Positions 44,092-52,323 of a stretch of 64,000 nt of DNA are shown piece after piece (the stretch's first letter is position 1; each line of letters begins with the position of its first letter). The DNA is taken from the NCBI RefSeq assembly GCF_016863635.1, contig NZ_BOPG01000080.1, positions 1-64,000 on the forward strand, in the 5' to 3' direction. The notes under the pieces are model-generated. The model made no database searches. It worked only from the letters and a program-made list of their open reading frames with translations, and was not told where the DNA came from. Position numbers and translations under genes: made by a program. This DNA comes from Virgisporangium aurantiacum. GTDB lineage: Bacteria > Actinomycetota > Actinomycetes > Mycobacteriales > Micromonosporaceae.

Positions 44092-45645
44092 ATGCGGAAC
44101 CTCGGTGTCGCGCGACGGTTGACGTTGCTCGTCGCGGTCGCGGTGGTGACGCTGGGCGTCGTGGTGATCGTGGGGCTGCTGGCTCAGGACAAGGTGGCCG
44201 ATCAGGGTCAGGAACTGGCGAAACTCGAGGGCGCCAAGGCGGCGCTCAACCATCTTGACACCCGCGAGAGCGAGCTCAAGGTCGACGCCTACCGGTCGGC
44301 GCTCGGCCACGACGTCGTCGACGACGTCGTCGAGGACGTCGAGTCGGTCGTGGAGGCGGTGGCCGACGTCGACGCGGCCGGGATGCCGGCGGACATCGCC
44401 GCGAAGTTCGAGCCCATCCGCGCCGACGTCAAGGATTTCAGCGCGTTCATCGACGCCTTCGTGCGGGCCGGCGTGGCCGACCCGGCCAGCGTCACCGGCC
44501 GGCTCGACGAGGTCCAGGAGCGGAACAACGTCGTCGACGATCAGCTCGACGCCCTGCACGAGGACCTGGACGCGGCGATCGTGGCGGAACGCGCCGACAT
44601 GGACTCGACGGTGGCGTCCGGGCAGTGGACCGCGATCGTGGTGGGCGTCCTCGGTCTGGCGCTGCTGATCGGGTTCGCGATTCCGCTGGTGCGCTCGATC
44701 CTGCGCCCGGTGCGCGAGGTGGGCCGGGTGGTCGACGCCCTCGCCAGCGGCGACCTCACCCAGCGCGCGGCCGTCAACTCCCGGGACGAGATCGGCCGAA
44801 TGGCCGCCGGCCTGGACCGGGCGATGGAGAACATCAGCGCGTCGATGCACAGCATCACCGCCCACGCCGAGCAGCTCGCCGGCGCGGCGACCGAGCTGTC
44901 GGCCGTCTCCTCGGAGATCGCCTACACGGCCGACACGTCGAGCGCGCAGACGTCGCAGGCCTCCACCGAGGCGGCCGAGATCTCCCGCAACGTCGCGACG
45001 GTGGCGACCGGCGCCGACGAGATGAGCGTGTCGATCCGCGAGATCTCCACGAACACCAGCCAGGCCGCGGGCGTCGCGTCGTCGGCGGTGCACGAGGCGA
45101 GCCAGGCCACCCAGACCGTCGAGAAGCTCGGCCAGTCGTCGGCCGAGATCGGCAACGTCATCAAGCTGATCACGTCGATCGCCGAGCAGACCAACCTGCT
45201 CGCCCTGAACGCCACCATCGAGGCGGCCCGCGCGGGCGATGCCGGCAAGGGCTTCGCGGTCGTCGCGTCGGAGGTCAAGGACCTGGCCCAGGAGACCGCC
45301 CGGGCCACCGACGACATCGCCGCCCGCGTCGCCGCCATCCAGGACGACACCGAGAGCGCCGTCGGTGCGATCCGCCGGATCAGCGACGTCATCTCCGACA
45401 TCAACACCTACCAGGCGACGATCGCCGCGGCCGTCGAGGAGCAGACCGCGACCACCGCGGAGATGGGCCGCAGCATCGCCGAGGTGACCGGCGGCAGTTC
45501 CCGCATCGCCGGCCACATCGCCGACGTCGCCGAGGCGAGCGCCGCGTCGGTGCAGAGCGTCAGCCAGGCCAAGGACGCGAGCGCCGACGTCGCCCGTACG
45601 GCCGAGGAGCTCCGCGGCCTGGTCAAGCAGTTCCACCTGGGCTGA
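44092..45645 (+). CDS. Methyl-accepting chemotaxis protein
   Basis: 517 residues. Membrane helix 1 (about 10-32), an acidic helical extracytoplasmic domain (33-180) with VVDDVVEDVESVVEAVADVD repeats, membrane helix 2 (about 182-204), HAMP (205-257) and an MCP signalling domain with the hairpin tip EQTNLLALNATIEAARAGDAGKGFAVVASEVKDLA. No C-terminal pentapeptide for CheR docking. No cheA or cheW is in this window. The receptor sits between TerD and the phosphoribosyltransferase genes, on the same strand; the gap to the next gene is about 117 bp. Function unclear in a non-motile or spore-motile actinomycete. Confidence 0.9.
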   Translation: MRNLGVARRLTLLVAVAVVTLGVVVIVGLLAQDKVADQGQELAKLEGAKAALNHLDTRESELKVDAYRSALGHDVVDDVVEDVESVVEAVADVDAAGMPADIAAKFEPIRADVKDFSAFIDAFVRAGVADPASVTGRLDEVQERNNVVDDQLDALHEDLDAAIVAERADMDSTVASGQWTAIVVGVLGLALLIGFAIPLVRSILRPVREVGRVVDALASGDLTQRAAVNSRDEIGRMAAGLDRAMENISASMHSITAHAEQLAGAATELSAVSSEIAYTADTSSAQTSQASTEAAEISRNVATVATGADEMSVSIREISTNTSQAAGVASSAVHEASQATQTVEKLGQSSAEIGNVIKLITSIAEQTNLLALNATIEAARAGDAGKGFAVVASEVKDLAQETARATDDIAARVAAIQDDTESAVGAIRRISDVISDINTYQATIAAAVEEQTATTAEMGRSIAEVTGGSSRIAGHIADVAEASAASVQSVSQAKDASADVARTAEELRGLVKQFHLG

Positions 45646-45762
45646 CCCCACCCTCCACAGTGGAGGACGCACACCGTTAACCCGCGCGTTTCCGGCCGGA
45701 AAAACCGTTCGCAGGATCGGGTCGTACCATCGGCGCCGACGACGCGGAGGGGGTGACGCGGA

Positions 45763-46560
45763 TTGCGGCGTGACGTCGTGGCCGGGTTCGACGCGGACGG
45801 GTCCCGGCCCGGGCTGCCCGCGCTCGACCCGGCCGATTTCAGCCGGTTCAAACACGGCGCGGCCGACGCCACCTGGCGCCTCGGCCGGCACCTCGCCGAC
45901 CACCTGCCAGCGGCCGTGAAGAGCGCGGAGCGCCTCGTGCTCACGGCGTCCTGCTACAAGTTCGTGCCGTTGGCGTCGGTGTCGCTGGCCCGGGTGGTGG
46001 CGCACCGCCTCAACCGGTGGCGCGCCGACGCGAAGCTGAGACCGGTCACCCGGACGCAGTTCTACCGCGAGCAGCTCATCGAGGGCGACTACTCCACGAT
46101 GACGCTGGCCGAGCGCGAGGCGTTCATCGCGACGGACGTCATCCGGGTCGACCCGGAACCGCTCGCGGGCGCGGCGGTGCTCGTCGTCGACGACCTGCGG
46201 GTCACCGGGTTCCACGAGGGGCGGCTGGCGGGCGTCCTCGCGGAGCACGGCGTGCCGGCGGCGACGTTCGCGTACCTCGCGGTGATCGACGGCACCGGCG
46301 ACCCGACCGTCGAACGCCGGATGAACACGGCGGCGATCGGAAGCCTCGACGCGCTGGCGGACCTGGCCCGCGGCACCGGTTTCATCCTCAACTCCCGCGT
46401 CTGCAAGCTGATCCTCGGCGCCCCCGAAAAGGATTTCGCGCGCTTCGTCGCGACGCTGCCGGCCGGTCTCAGACAAGAACTGGTGACCGCGTGGGAGTGC
46501 AACGGCTACGCCGTGATGAGCCGCTACCGCGCCGCGTACGAGGCGCTGATCGCGTCATGA
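45763..46560 (+). CDS. Phosphoribosyltransferase-like protein (Ter-associated type), copy 1
   Basis: 265 residues from TTG 45763, with GGAGGGGG upstream (GTG 45778 is an alternative). The PRPP-binding loop is AAVLVVDDLRVTGFHEG, the usual 13-residue element of type I phosphoribosyltransferases. Other features: RFKHG near residue 25 and NSRVCKLIL near the C-terminus, which recur in the next gene. Phosphoribosyltransferases of this pattern belong to the conserved ter-linked 'biosynthetic' gene neighbourhood (Anantharaman, Iyer and Aravind 2012), thought to make a nucleoside-like metabolite. Its TGA overlaps the ATG of copy 2. Confidence 0.8.
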   Translation: MRRDVVAGFDADGSRPGLPALDPADFSRFKHGAADATWRLGRHLADHLPAAVKSAERLVLTASCYKFVPLASVSLARVVAHRLNRWRADAKLRPVTRTQFYREQLIEGDYSTMTLAEREAFIATDVIRVDPEPLAGAAVLVVDDLRVTGFHEGRLAGVLAEHGVPAATFAYLAVIDGTGDPTVERRMNTAAIGSLDALADLARGTGFILNSRVCKLILGAPEKDFARFVATLPAGLRQELVTAWECNGYAVMSRYRAAYEALIAS

Positions 46561-47402
46561 AGGTGCTCGCGGCGTACGAGGTCGCCGAGGCCGGGTCTGC
46601 CCTGGACGCGGTCCGCTACAGCCGGTACAAGCACGGCTCGGCGGCGGCGGTCGCCGCCTTCGCCGAAACCCTCGCGGGCCTGGCGGTCGCGACGCTGCCG
46701 GGCCTTCTCGACGGTCCGGTGACGATCACAGCGCCGGCGAGCAGGTCCGTTCCCATCGGCGCCGACCTGCTCGCCGACGGCGTGCTGCGAGCGGTCAACC
46801 ACGAGCGGGCGCAACGGGGCACCGGGCCGGCCGTGCGGGCCAAGCTGCACCGGTTCGCCGTTCCGGCCGGCGACTACGGCGGCCTGAGCGGGGTCGACCG
46901 CCGGGCGCTGCTCGCCGCGGAACGGATCAGCGGGATCCCCGAGCTGTTCGCCGGGCGCGACGTGGTGATCGTCGACGATCTGTGGGTGACGGGCGCGTCG
47001 GCCGAGGTGACCGTCGACGCGGTCGCGAGGTATGCGCCGCGCTCGGTCACGTACCTCGTCATCGCGACGGTGGAACCGGGTTACGCCGCCCGGCGTCCCG
47101 AGGTCGAGGCCGAGCTCAACCACGCGGCCGTCGACAGTCTGAAGGCGCTCGGCGACCTGGGGCCGATGACCGTCAACCAGCGGGTGTGCAAGTTCGTGCT
47201 GCGGCAGGAGCCCCGGGCGATCGGCGAGTGGCTGGAGCACGTACCGGCACACACGGCGTGGCAGCTCTACGCGGCCGTGCTCGCCGAGGGATTCCTGGCG
47301 GAGCCCGGCTTTGCCGACGCTGCGCGCGTCATCGTGAATGTCGCCGACGGCCGCGACCTCGACGCGGCCGCGGCCACGCATGGCTGGGGCCTTGGCGGAT
47401 GA
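46557..47402 (+). CDS. Phosphoribosyltransferase-like protein (Ter-associated type), copy 2
   Basis: 281 residues, start overlapping the previous stop (ATGA). The PRPP loop is DVVIVDDLWVTGASAEV. Like copy 1 it has RYKHG near residue 25 and NQRVCKFVL near the C-terminus, so the two are diverged paralogues, but the N-terminal halves differ. They may form a heterodimer or act in two consecutive steps. Ends in an ATGA overlap with the HAD gene. Confidence 0.8.
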   Translation: MKVLAAYEVAEAGSALDAVRYSRYKHGSAAAVAAFAETLAGLAVATLPGLLDGPVTITAPASRSVPIGADLLADGVLRAVNHERAQRGTGPAVRAKLHRFAVPAGDYGGLSGVDRRALLAAERISGIPELFAGRDVVIVDDLWVTGASAEVTVDAVARYAPRSVTYLVIATVEPGYAARRPEVEAELNHAAVDSLKALGDLGPMTVNQRVCKFVLRQEPRAIGEWLEHVPAHTAWQLYAAVLAEGFLAEPGFADAARVIVNVADGRDLDAAAATHGWGLGG

Positions 47403-48097
47403 ACGTCGTGAGCTTCGATGTCTGGGGGACGCTGTTGCGCGGCAACCCGGACTACAAGGTGCGCCGGGTCGCCTGTGTGGCCACCGCGCTGGGCACCGAC
47501 CCGGAGGCGTCCGGCCGCGCCCTCGACGACGCCGACGACGCGCTCGACGGGGCGACGCTGCGCACCGGCACCCAGTACGGCGTCGCCGAGCGGTTGGCCC
47601 ACGCGGCCGGCGCCCTCGGCGTCCCCGGGCCCGACGACGCGGCGTTCGCCGCGCTCGAAGCCCGCCTCGCCGCCGAGTTCCGCCGCCATCCGCCGACCCC
47701 GACGGAGCCCGACCTGCTCGCGACCCTGGCCCGGTTGCGGTCGGCCGGCCTGCGGCTCGCGGTGGTCAGCAACACGGGTTTCGTGCCGGGCCGCGAGGTG
47801 CACCGCGCGCTGGTGCGTCTCGGCCTGCGCGTCGATCACCAGATCTTCTCCGACGAGGTCGGCTTCGCGAAGCCGTCGCCGCGCGTGTTCGCCCGGCTCG
47901 CGACGGTGGCCGCGTGCCGGCCGGCCGGCATCGTGCACGTCGGCGACAACGAGTGGGCCGACGTCGCCGGCGCGGCCGGCGCGGGCCTGGGCGCGCTCTG
48001 GTACCGGCCCGGCCACCCGACCGACGAGGGGATCCTCGGCCGCCTGGCCGACCTCCCCGATCATCCGATGGTCACCGGCCGTCACCGGGTGTCCTGA
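47399..48097 (+). CDS. HAD-superfamily hydrolase (Ter-associated type)
   Basis: 232 residues. HAD motif I is SFDVWGTLL (nucleophile Asp plus usual second Asp replaced by Trp-Gly: D-x-W rather than D-x-D), motif II LAVVSNTGF, motif III K in VGFAKPSPRVF, and motif IV HVGDNEWADVAGA. Third gene of the coupled operon, so it likely dephosphorylates the product of the two phosphoribosyltransferases. The D-V-W motif I is seen in some HAD families, including haloacid dehalogenase-like ones, so phosphatase chemistry is not certain. Confidence 0.82.
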   Translation: MNVVSFDVWGTLLRGNPDYKVRRVACVATALGTDPEASGRALDDADDALDGATLRTGTQYGVAERLAHAAGALGVPGPDDAAFAALEARLAAEFRRHPPTPTEPDLLATLARLRSAGLRLAVVSNTGFVPGREVHRALVRLGLRVDHQIFSDEVGFAKPSPRVFARLATVAACRPAGIVHVGDNEWADVAGAAGAGLGALWYRPGHPTDEGILGRLADLPDHPMVTGRHRVS

Positions 48098-48121
48098 TTG
48101 GCTGCGGGGCGATCCACTGGC

Positions 48122-49039
48122 ATGCTGGGGTCCGGGGGTGAGCCCGAAGTGCCGGTGGATCGATCACCAAGGCCGCCGTCCGGCGACGGCCCGACCGCCG
48201 CTCGGGTCCAGGTGGGTGCGCACCTCCGCAAGCTGCGGGAGGAGCGGGGACTCACCCGGGCGCAGGCGGCGGCGCCGATCCGCGCCTCCGAATCCAAGAT
48301 CAGTCGCATCGAGCTGGGCCGCGTCGGCTTCAAGGAACGCGACCTGCTCGACCTGCTCACGCTGTACGGGGTCACCGACCAGGCCGAGCGGGCGGCGCTG
48401 GCCGGCCGCGTGCGCGAGTCGAGGGCGCCGGCCTGGTGGCACCCGTACGCCGACGTGGCGCCCCCGTGGTTCCACCGCTACCTGGGCCTCGAACCGACCG
48501 CGGCGCTGATCCGCACGTTCGAGGTGCAGTTCGTGCCGGGGCTGCTGCAGACCGAGGACTACGCCCGGGCGGTGGTGCGGCTCGGTCACCCCGACGCGAA
48601 ACCCGCCGAGGTGGAGAAGCGCGTGCGGCTGCGGCTGGAACGCCAGCAGGTGCTCAACCGGCCCGACCCGCCGCGGCTGTGGGCGGTGGTCGACGAGGCG
48701 GCGCTGCGGCGCGCCGTGGGCGGGCCCGCGGTGATGCGCGACCAGTTGGAGGCGCTGATCGCGGCGGTGACCAAGATGCGCAACGTGCGGCTGCAGGTGC
48801 TCCAGCTGGCGAGCGGCGGCCACGCCGCGAACGGCGGCTCGTTCACGATCCTGCGCTTCCCCCACCACGACATGCCCGACGTGGTCTACAGCGAACAGTT
48901 GACGAGCGCGCTGTACCTGGAACGCCCCGACGACGTCGACAGCTACTTCGACGCGGTGAGCCAGCTCTTCATCGACGCCGCCCCGCTGACGGAGACCGTC
49001 CCCATCCTCGACCGGCTCATCGAGGAACTCCCGGGATAG
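48122..49039 (+). CDS. XRE-family regulator with DUF5753 domain
   Basis: 305 residues from ATG 48122; a TTG 24 bp upstream is in frame. The HTH LRKLREERGLTRAQAAAPIRASESKISRIELGR is XRE type. The DUF5753 domain follows: EVQFVPGLLQTEDYARAVV, RQQVLNRPDPPRLWAVVDEAALRR, and LPHHD-like FPHHDMPDVVYSEQLTSALYLE. In actinomycetes these are usually paired with a small DUF397 protein; none is here. It follows the HAD gene by 24 bp and could regulate the TerD/phosphoribosyltransferase module. Confidence 0.9.
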   Translation: MLGSGGEPEVPVDRSPRPPSGDGPTAARVQVGAHLRKLREERGLTRAQAAAPIRASESKISRIELGRVGFKERDLLDLLTLYGVTDQAERAALAGRVRESRAPAWWHPYADVAPPWFHRYLGLEPTAALIRTFEVQFVPGLLQTEDYARAVVRLGHPDAKPAEVEKRVRLRLERQQVLNRPDPPRLWAVVDEAALRRAVGGPAVMRDQLEALIAAVTKMRNVRLQVLQLASGGHAANGGSFTILRFPHHDMPDVVYSEQLTSALYLERPDDVDSYFDAVSQLFIDAAPLTETVPILDRLIEELPG

Positions 49040-49054
49040 CGTCGGGTTCCGGCG

Positions 49055-49081
49055 TTGACATGGAACGGTATTTCACATTAC
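49055..49081 (+). promoter_or_regulatory. Candidate promoter before the PIG-L gene
   Basis: TTGACA (49055-49060) and CATTAC (49076-49081), spacer 15 bp, or ATTACG with 16. The predicted start of transcription would fall at about the GTG start (49091), so a leaderless mRNA is possible. The spacer is short. Confidence 0.45.
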
Positions 49082-49090
49082 GTGGGTGCC

Positions 49091-49939
49091 GTGAAGCTCA
49101 TGACCGTGTACGCGCACCCCGCCGACACCATCACCAACTGCGGCGGCACGCTCGCTCGGCACGCGGACGCCGGTGACGAGATCGTCGCGCTGATTCTCAC
49201 CCACGGCGGGCGCATCCACGCGAACCGCTACGCCGAGGAGTGGCGCAAGGACCGGCCCGACGAGGCGATCGCCCGCGCCGGCCTCGACGACATCGTCGCG
49301 TTCAAGAAGGCGGAGTTGCAACGCGCCGCCGACATCGTCGGCATCGGCAAGGTGATCACGCTGGACCACGACGACAGCAGCGCCACGCTCCAGGACGCGC
49401 TGGTCGACCAGGTGGCCGAGCAGATCGCGAACGAGCGCCCCGACGTGATCATCTGCGACTACCCGCAGAACCCGGTGATGGCGGCGAACACGCACACGGT
49501 CGCCACCACCACGGCGCTGGCCGCGATCGGTCGCGCCGGCACGTTCCTGCGCAACCTCGACGGTCAGGCCGAGTTCCACGTCAAGCAGGTCTTCCTGACG
49601 TCGCTGCCGGTCTACCCGACCGACGGGCTGAGCCTGTTCGGCGTGCGCAACGACGTCTTCGTCGACATCACGCCGGTGGTCGGGCGCAAGATCGCGGCGA
49701 TGGACTGCTTCGACAGCCAGGGCTATTCGGGCCTGTTCGCCCGCAAGCTGATCGAGTCGGCCAACGGCGAGGCCGGCCGCGCGGCGGGCGTGAACTTCGC
49801 CGAGGGCTACTACCGGCTGCACAACGAGACCCACGCCACCCTGCCGGTGACGGCGGCCGCGATGGAGGTGGACCCGCTCACCCGTCACGTGTCCTACAGC
49901 CGGATCGACCTCCGCCGGGAGTATCCCGTTCAGGGGTAG
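49091..49939 (+). CDS. PIG-L/LmbE family protein with altered metal motif
   Basis: 282 residues from GTG 49091 (ATG 49100 is also possible). PIG-L fold: VYAHPADTITNCGGTLARHADAGDEIVAL at the N-terminus, DVIICDYP and AANTHTVATTT with a His near the third zinc ligand. Family members deacetylate N-acetyl-glucosamine conjugates such as mycothiol precursors; the usual motif is AHPDD, where the first Asp is the general base and the second a zinc ligand. Here the first Asp is Ala (HPAD) and the usual Glu after it is lost. It may bind metal with altered catalysis. Its end overlaps the convergent HEAT-repeat gene by 62 bp. Confidence 0.8.
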   Translation: MKLMTVYAHPADTITNCGGTLARHADAGDEIVALILTHGGRIHANRYAEEWRKDRPDEAIARAGLDDIVAFKKAELQRAADIVGIGKVITLDHDDSSATLQDALVDQVAEQIANERPDVIICDYPQNPVMAANTHTVATTTALAAIGRAGTFLRNLDGQAEFHVKQVFLTSLPVYPTDGLSLFGVRNDVFVDITPVVGRKIAAMDCFDSQGYSGLFARKLIESANGEAGRAAGVNFAEGYYRLHNETHATLPVTAAAMEVDPLTRHVSYSRIDLRREYPVQG

Positions 49940-51044
49940 GCCGGTGCGTTCGCGCCCCGAATTCTGAAGGATCGAGGACGGCGAGAGCGCGCCACGCCTC
50001 GCCCCGCACCCGCGCCGCGGGGTGGTCGAGGAACGGCACGACGCGCGCGGCGTCGCCGGCACCGCCCATGTCGGCGAGGCCGGCGAGCGCACCGGTCACG
50101 TCGTTCCGGCTCGCGGCGGGGTCGGCCAGGGTCGCCCGGTAGACGTCGGCGGACCCGGTCTCGCCGAGCGCGCGCAGGCTCACCCGGGCGAGGTACCGCA
50201 CCCGCGCGTCGGGGTCGAGGCGGGCCCGGCGCAGGTACGGTCCGCTGTCGGGGAGCCGGGCCCGGGCGCGCAGCGCCTGCCACCGCACGCGCGGGTTGGT
50301 GTCGGCTTCGAGCAGCGGCAGCAACTCGCGCTGGTGGGCGGGATCGGTACCGGCCGCCGTCACGACGCCGGTGGCCCAGTGCCGCAGCGCGGGATCCCGG
50401 CCCCGCCGCGACTCCCGCAGTGCCTCCCGCAGCGCCGGCACCGGCTCGACGGTGGCGAGCAGACGCAGGCACCCGGCGCGCACCGCCGGGTCGTCGCCCC
50501 GGGCACCGGCCCACAGCGCCGCGCGTCCCGCGTCCCCCTGAAGCAGCGACCCGTGGACGGACCGCACGACCGGCCCGGCGCGCACCCGCGTCCCCAACCC
50601 GAGGAGCACCGGGACGAGCCGCACCAGCACGGCCGGATCGCCTGTGCCGGCGGCGATCCGGTCGCCGACCGCGCCGATGGCGAGATCCCGCACCGCCGCG
50701 ACCGGATCGTTGAGGCGCAGCAGCAGGAACGTCAGCGCGTACCGCTCGGTGCACCCGGCGAGGTGCCGCACGCCGGCCTCGCGCAGGTGACCGTTCCGGT
50801 CCAGCGTCAGCACCGCGGCGACGGCCGCGTCCCGGGATCCGTCGGTGCCGAGCAGACCGACCAGGGTCCGGTGCCGGCGCCGGTAGACGGTCTCCAGCCA
50901 CACGATCGCCCGCGGATCGGCATTGTCGAGCAGCGCGTGCAGCCGCTCGGGGGTGCGGCGCGGCTCCTCGGTCCAGCGCAGCAGCGCGTCCTCGACGCCG
51001 GCCACCAACCGGTCGGCGTTCCACCGCTCGGCCCAGCCGGTCAC
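49878..51044 (-). CDS. HEAT-repeat protein
   Basis: 388 residues from GTG 51044, which overlaps the ROK gene stop (GTGA). Repeated helical pairs of about 30 residues are seen, for example RLNDPVAAVRDLAIGAVGDRI, EADTNPRVRWQALRARARL, DPDARVRYLARVSLRALGE and DHPAARVRGEAWRALAVLD. This is a HEAT/PBS-lyase-like scaffold. No catalytic domain is visible. Coupled to ROK, so likely part of the sugar locus, but no role can be assigned. Its last 62 bp overlap the PIG-L gene on the other strand. Confidence 0.8.
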   Translation of the reverse strand: MTGWAERWNADRLVAGVEDALLRWTEEPRRTPERLHALLDNADPRAIVWLETVYRRRHRTLVGLLGTDGSRDAAVAAVLTLDRNGHLREAGVRHLAGCTERYALTFLLLRLNDPVAAVRDLAIGAVGDRIAAGTGDPAVLVRLVPVLLGLGTRVRAGPVVRSVHGSLLQGDAGRAALWAGARGDDPAVRAGCLRLLATVEPVPALREALRESRRGRDPALRHWATGVVTAAGTDPAHQRELLPLLEADTNPRVRWQALRARARLPDSGPYLRRARLDPDARVRYLARVSLRALGETGSADVYRATLADPAASRNDVTGALAGLADMGGAGDAARVVPFLDHPAARVRGEAWRALAVLDPSEFGARTHRPTPERDTPGGGRSGCRTRDG

Positions 51045-52210
51045 GTGCGGACGGGGGCGACGGGCGCGCTCAGGCCGGCCGTGAAGAGGAGGCGGTCGAT
51101 CTCGTTCAGGGCCAGCCGCAGGGCGCCCAGGCCCACGCCGTCGGCGCCGAGCGTCGAGGCGCGCACCTCGGGCACGCGCAGCACCAGCTTCTCCAGTTCC
51201 TGGCGCAGCGGGTCGATGACCAGGTCGGCCGAGCGGGAGAAGCCGCCGCCGTACACCACGATCTGCGGGTCGAGGGTGAGCACCAGGGCGGCGGTGCCGA
51301 TCGCCAGGTCCTTGACGTACCGGCGGACGGCCGTGCGGGCGTCGCGGTTGCCGTCGCGGGCGGCGTTGAAGACCCAGGCGGCGGCCTCGTCGGGGCCGAC
51401 GGTCTCGGGGACGCCGGGGCAGCGCTGCAGGTGCGACGGCGCCTCGAGCCAGCGGACCGCCTTCAATGCCCCGATCTCGCCGGCGGCGCCGCCGTACCCG
51501 CGCCGTAGCACCCCGTCGATGATCAGCCCGGCACCGTTGCGCATGCCGCCCTGGAGGAACACGATGTCGTCGGCGTCGCGCGCGGCGCCCCGCCAGCGCT
51601 CGGCGAGCGCGCCGAGCTTGCAGTCGTTCTCGACGATGACCGGGCACGTGAACCGGTCGCTGAGATGCTTGGCGAGGTCGACGTCGGTCCAGCCGGGCAG
51701 CGGGGTGAACAGCGACGTCTTGCCGGTGGCGTCGACCGGACCGGTGACGCCGACGGTCAGCGCCCAGACGTCCGATGTGGACTTTCCGGTCTCGCGCAGG
51801 CACGCGGCGAGCACCCGGTCGAGGGCGGCGAGGCGTTTCTTCGGGTCGGCCTCCGCGGCGACGGCGGTGCGGGCGGTGTGCACGACGTTGCCGTCGAGGT
51901 CGGCCAGCAGCGCCAGGACCTTGTGGCCGCCGACGTCGACGCCGAGCACGTAGCCGGCCGTGGCGCGGAACCGGTACCGGCGCGCGGGCCGCCCCACGGT
52001 GCTGCTGGCGCCCGGTTCGACGATCGTGGCCCAGCCGCCGGTGACGAGTTCCTGCGCGATGACGTCGACCGCCGGGCGGGACAGCCCGGTGACCTTGGCC
52101 AGTTCGGTGACGGTGGCCGGCGGTTGCTCGCGCAGCGCCCGCACGATCGTGAGCGAGTTCAGCTCGCGCAGCCGCGACAGGTCGGCTCCGGTGTTGACCG
52201 GGTCGGTCAC
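51041..52210 (-). CDS. ROK-family transcriptional repressor
   Basis: 389 residues from GTG 52210 with GGGGGAT upstream. N-terminal winged HTH: LNSLTIVRALREQPPATVTELAKVTGLSRPAVDVIAQEL. ROK kinase-like domain: VLGVDVGGHKVLALLADLDG, LGVGVTGPVD-like segment, and YGGAAGEIGALKAV. The usual zinc motif (CxCGxxGCxE) is reduced to HLQRCPGVPE, with a single Cys, so the zinc site may be lost. Probably controls the DUF4832 genes or the sugar ABC operon. Cytoplasmic. Confidence 0.9.
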   Translation of the reverse strand: MTDPVNTGADLSRLRELNSLTIVRALREQPPATVTELAKVTGLSRPAVDVIAQELVTGGWATIVEPGASSTVGRPARRYRFRATAGYVLGVDVGGHKVLALLADLDGNVVHTARTAVAAEADPKKRLAALDRVLAACLRETGKSTSDVWALTVGVTGPVDATGKTSLFTPLPGWTDVDLAKHLSDRFTCPVIVENDCKLGALAERWRGAARDADDIVFLQGGMRNGAGLIIDGVLRRGYGGAAGEIGALKAVRWLEAPSHLQRCPGVPETVGPDEAAAWVFNAARDGNRDARTAVRRYVKDLAIGTAALVLTLDPQIVVYGGGFSRSADLVIDPLRQELEKLVLRVPEVRASTLGADGVGLGALRLALNEIDRLLFTAGLSAPVAPVRT

Positions 52211-52279
52211 GGCATCCCCCTGGGGTGGTGGTCTCTCCAATATCACTACAGAGTTTAGGAAGTGGATGGGAAGACGCCA

Positions 52280-52316
52280 ACACCGGCACGGGCCTCATGC
52301 GGACCCGTGCCGGTGT
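52280..52316 (-). terminator. 13-bp perfect terminator hairpin
   Basis: Arms 52280-52292 (ACACCGGCACGGG) and 52304-52316 pair perfectly with an 11-nt loop. It lies 7 bp past the stop of the 822-residue DUF4832 gene on the reverse strand, and upstream of the ROK promoter. No U-tract. Confidence 0.75.
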
Positions 52317-52323
52317 CACGCGG

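Noticed and set aside
44290..44400. GACGTCGTCGAC-type repeats in the chemoreceptor gene
   Set aside because: Explained by coding for an acidic Val-Asp-Glu helix; no separate repeat element.
45652..45666. CCTCCAC/GTGGAGG dyad after the chemoreceptor gene
   Set aside because: The 7-bp arms are separated by only one base, so a real hairpin would be short. Not enough for a terminator call.
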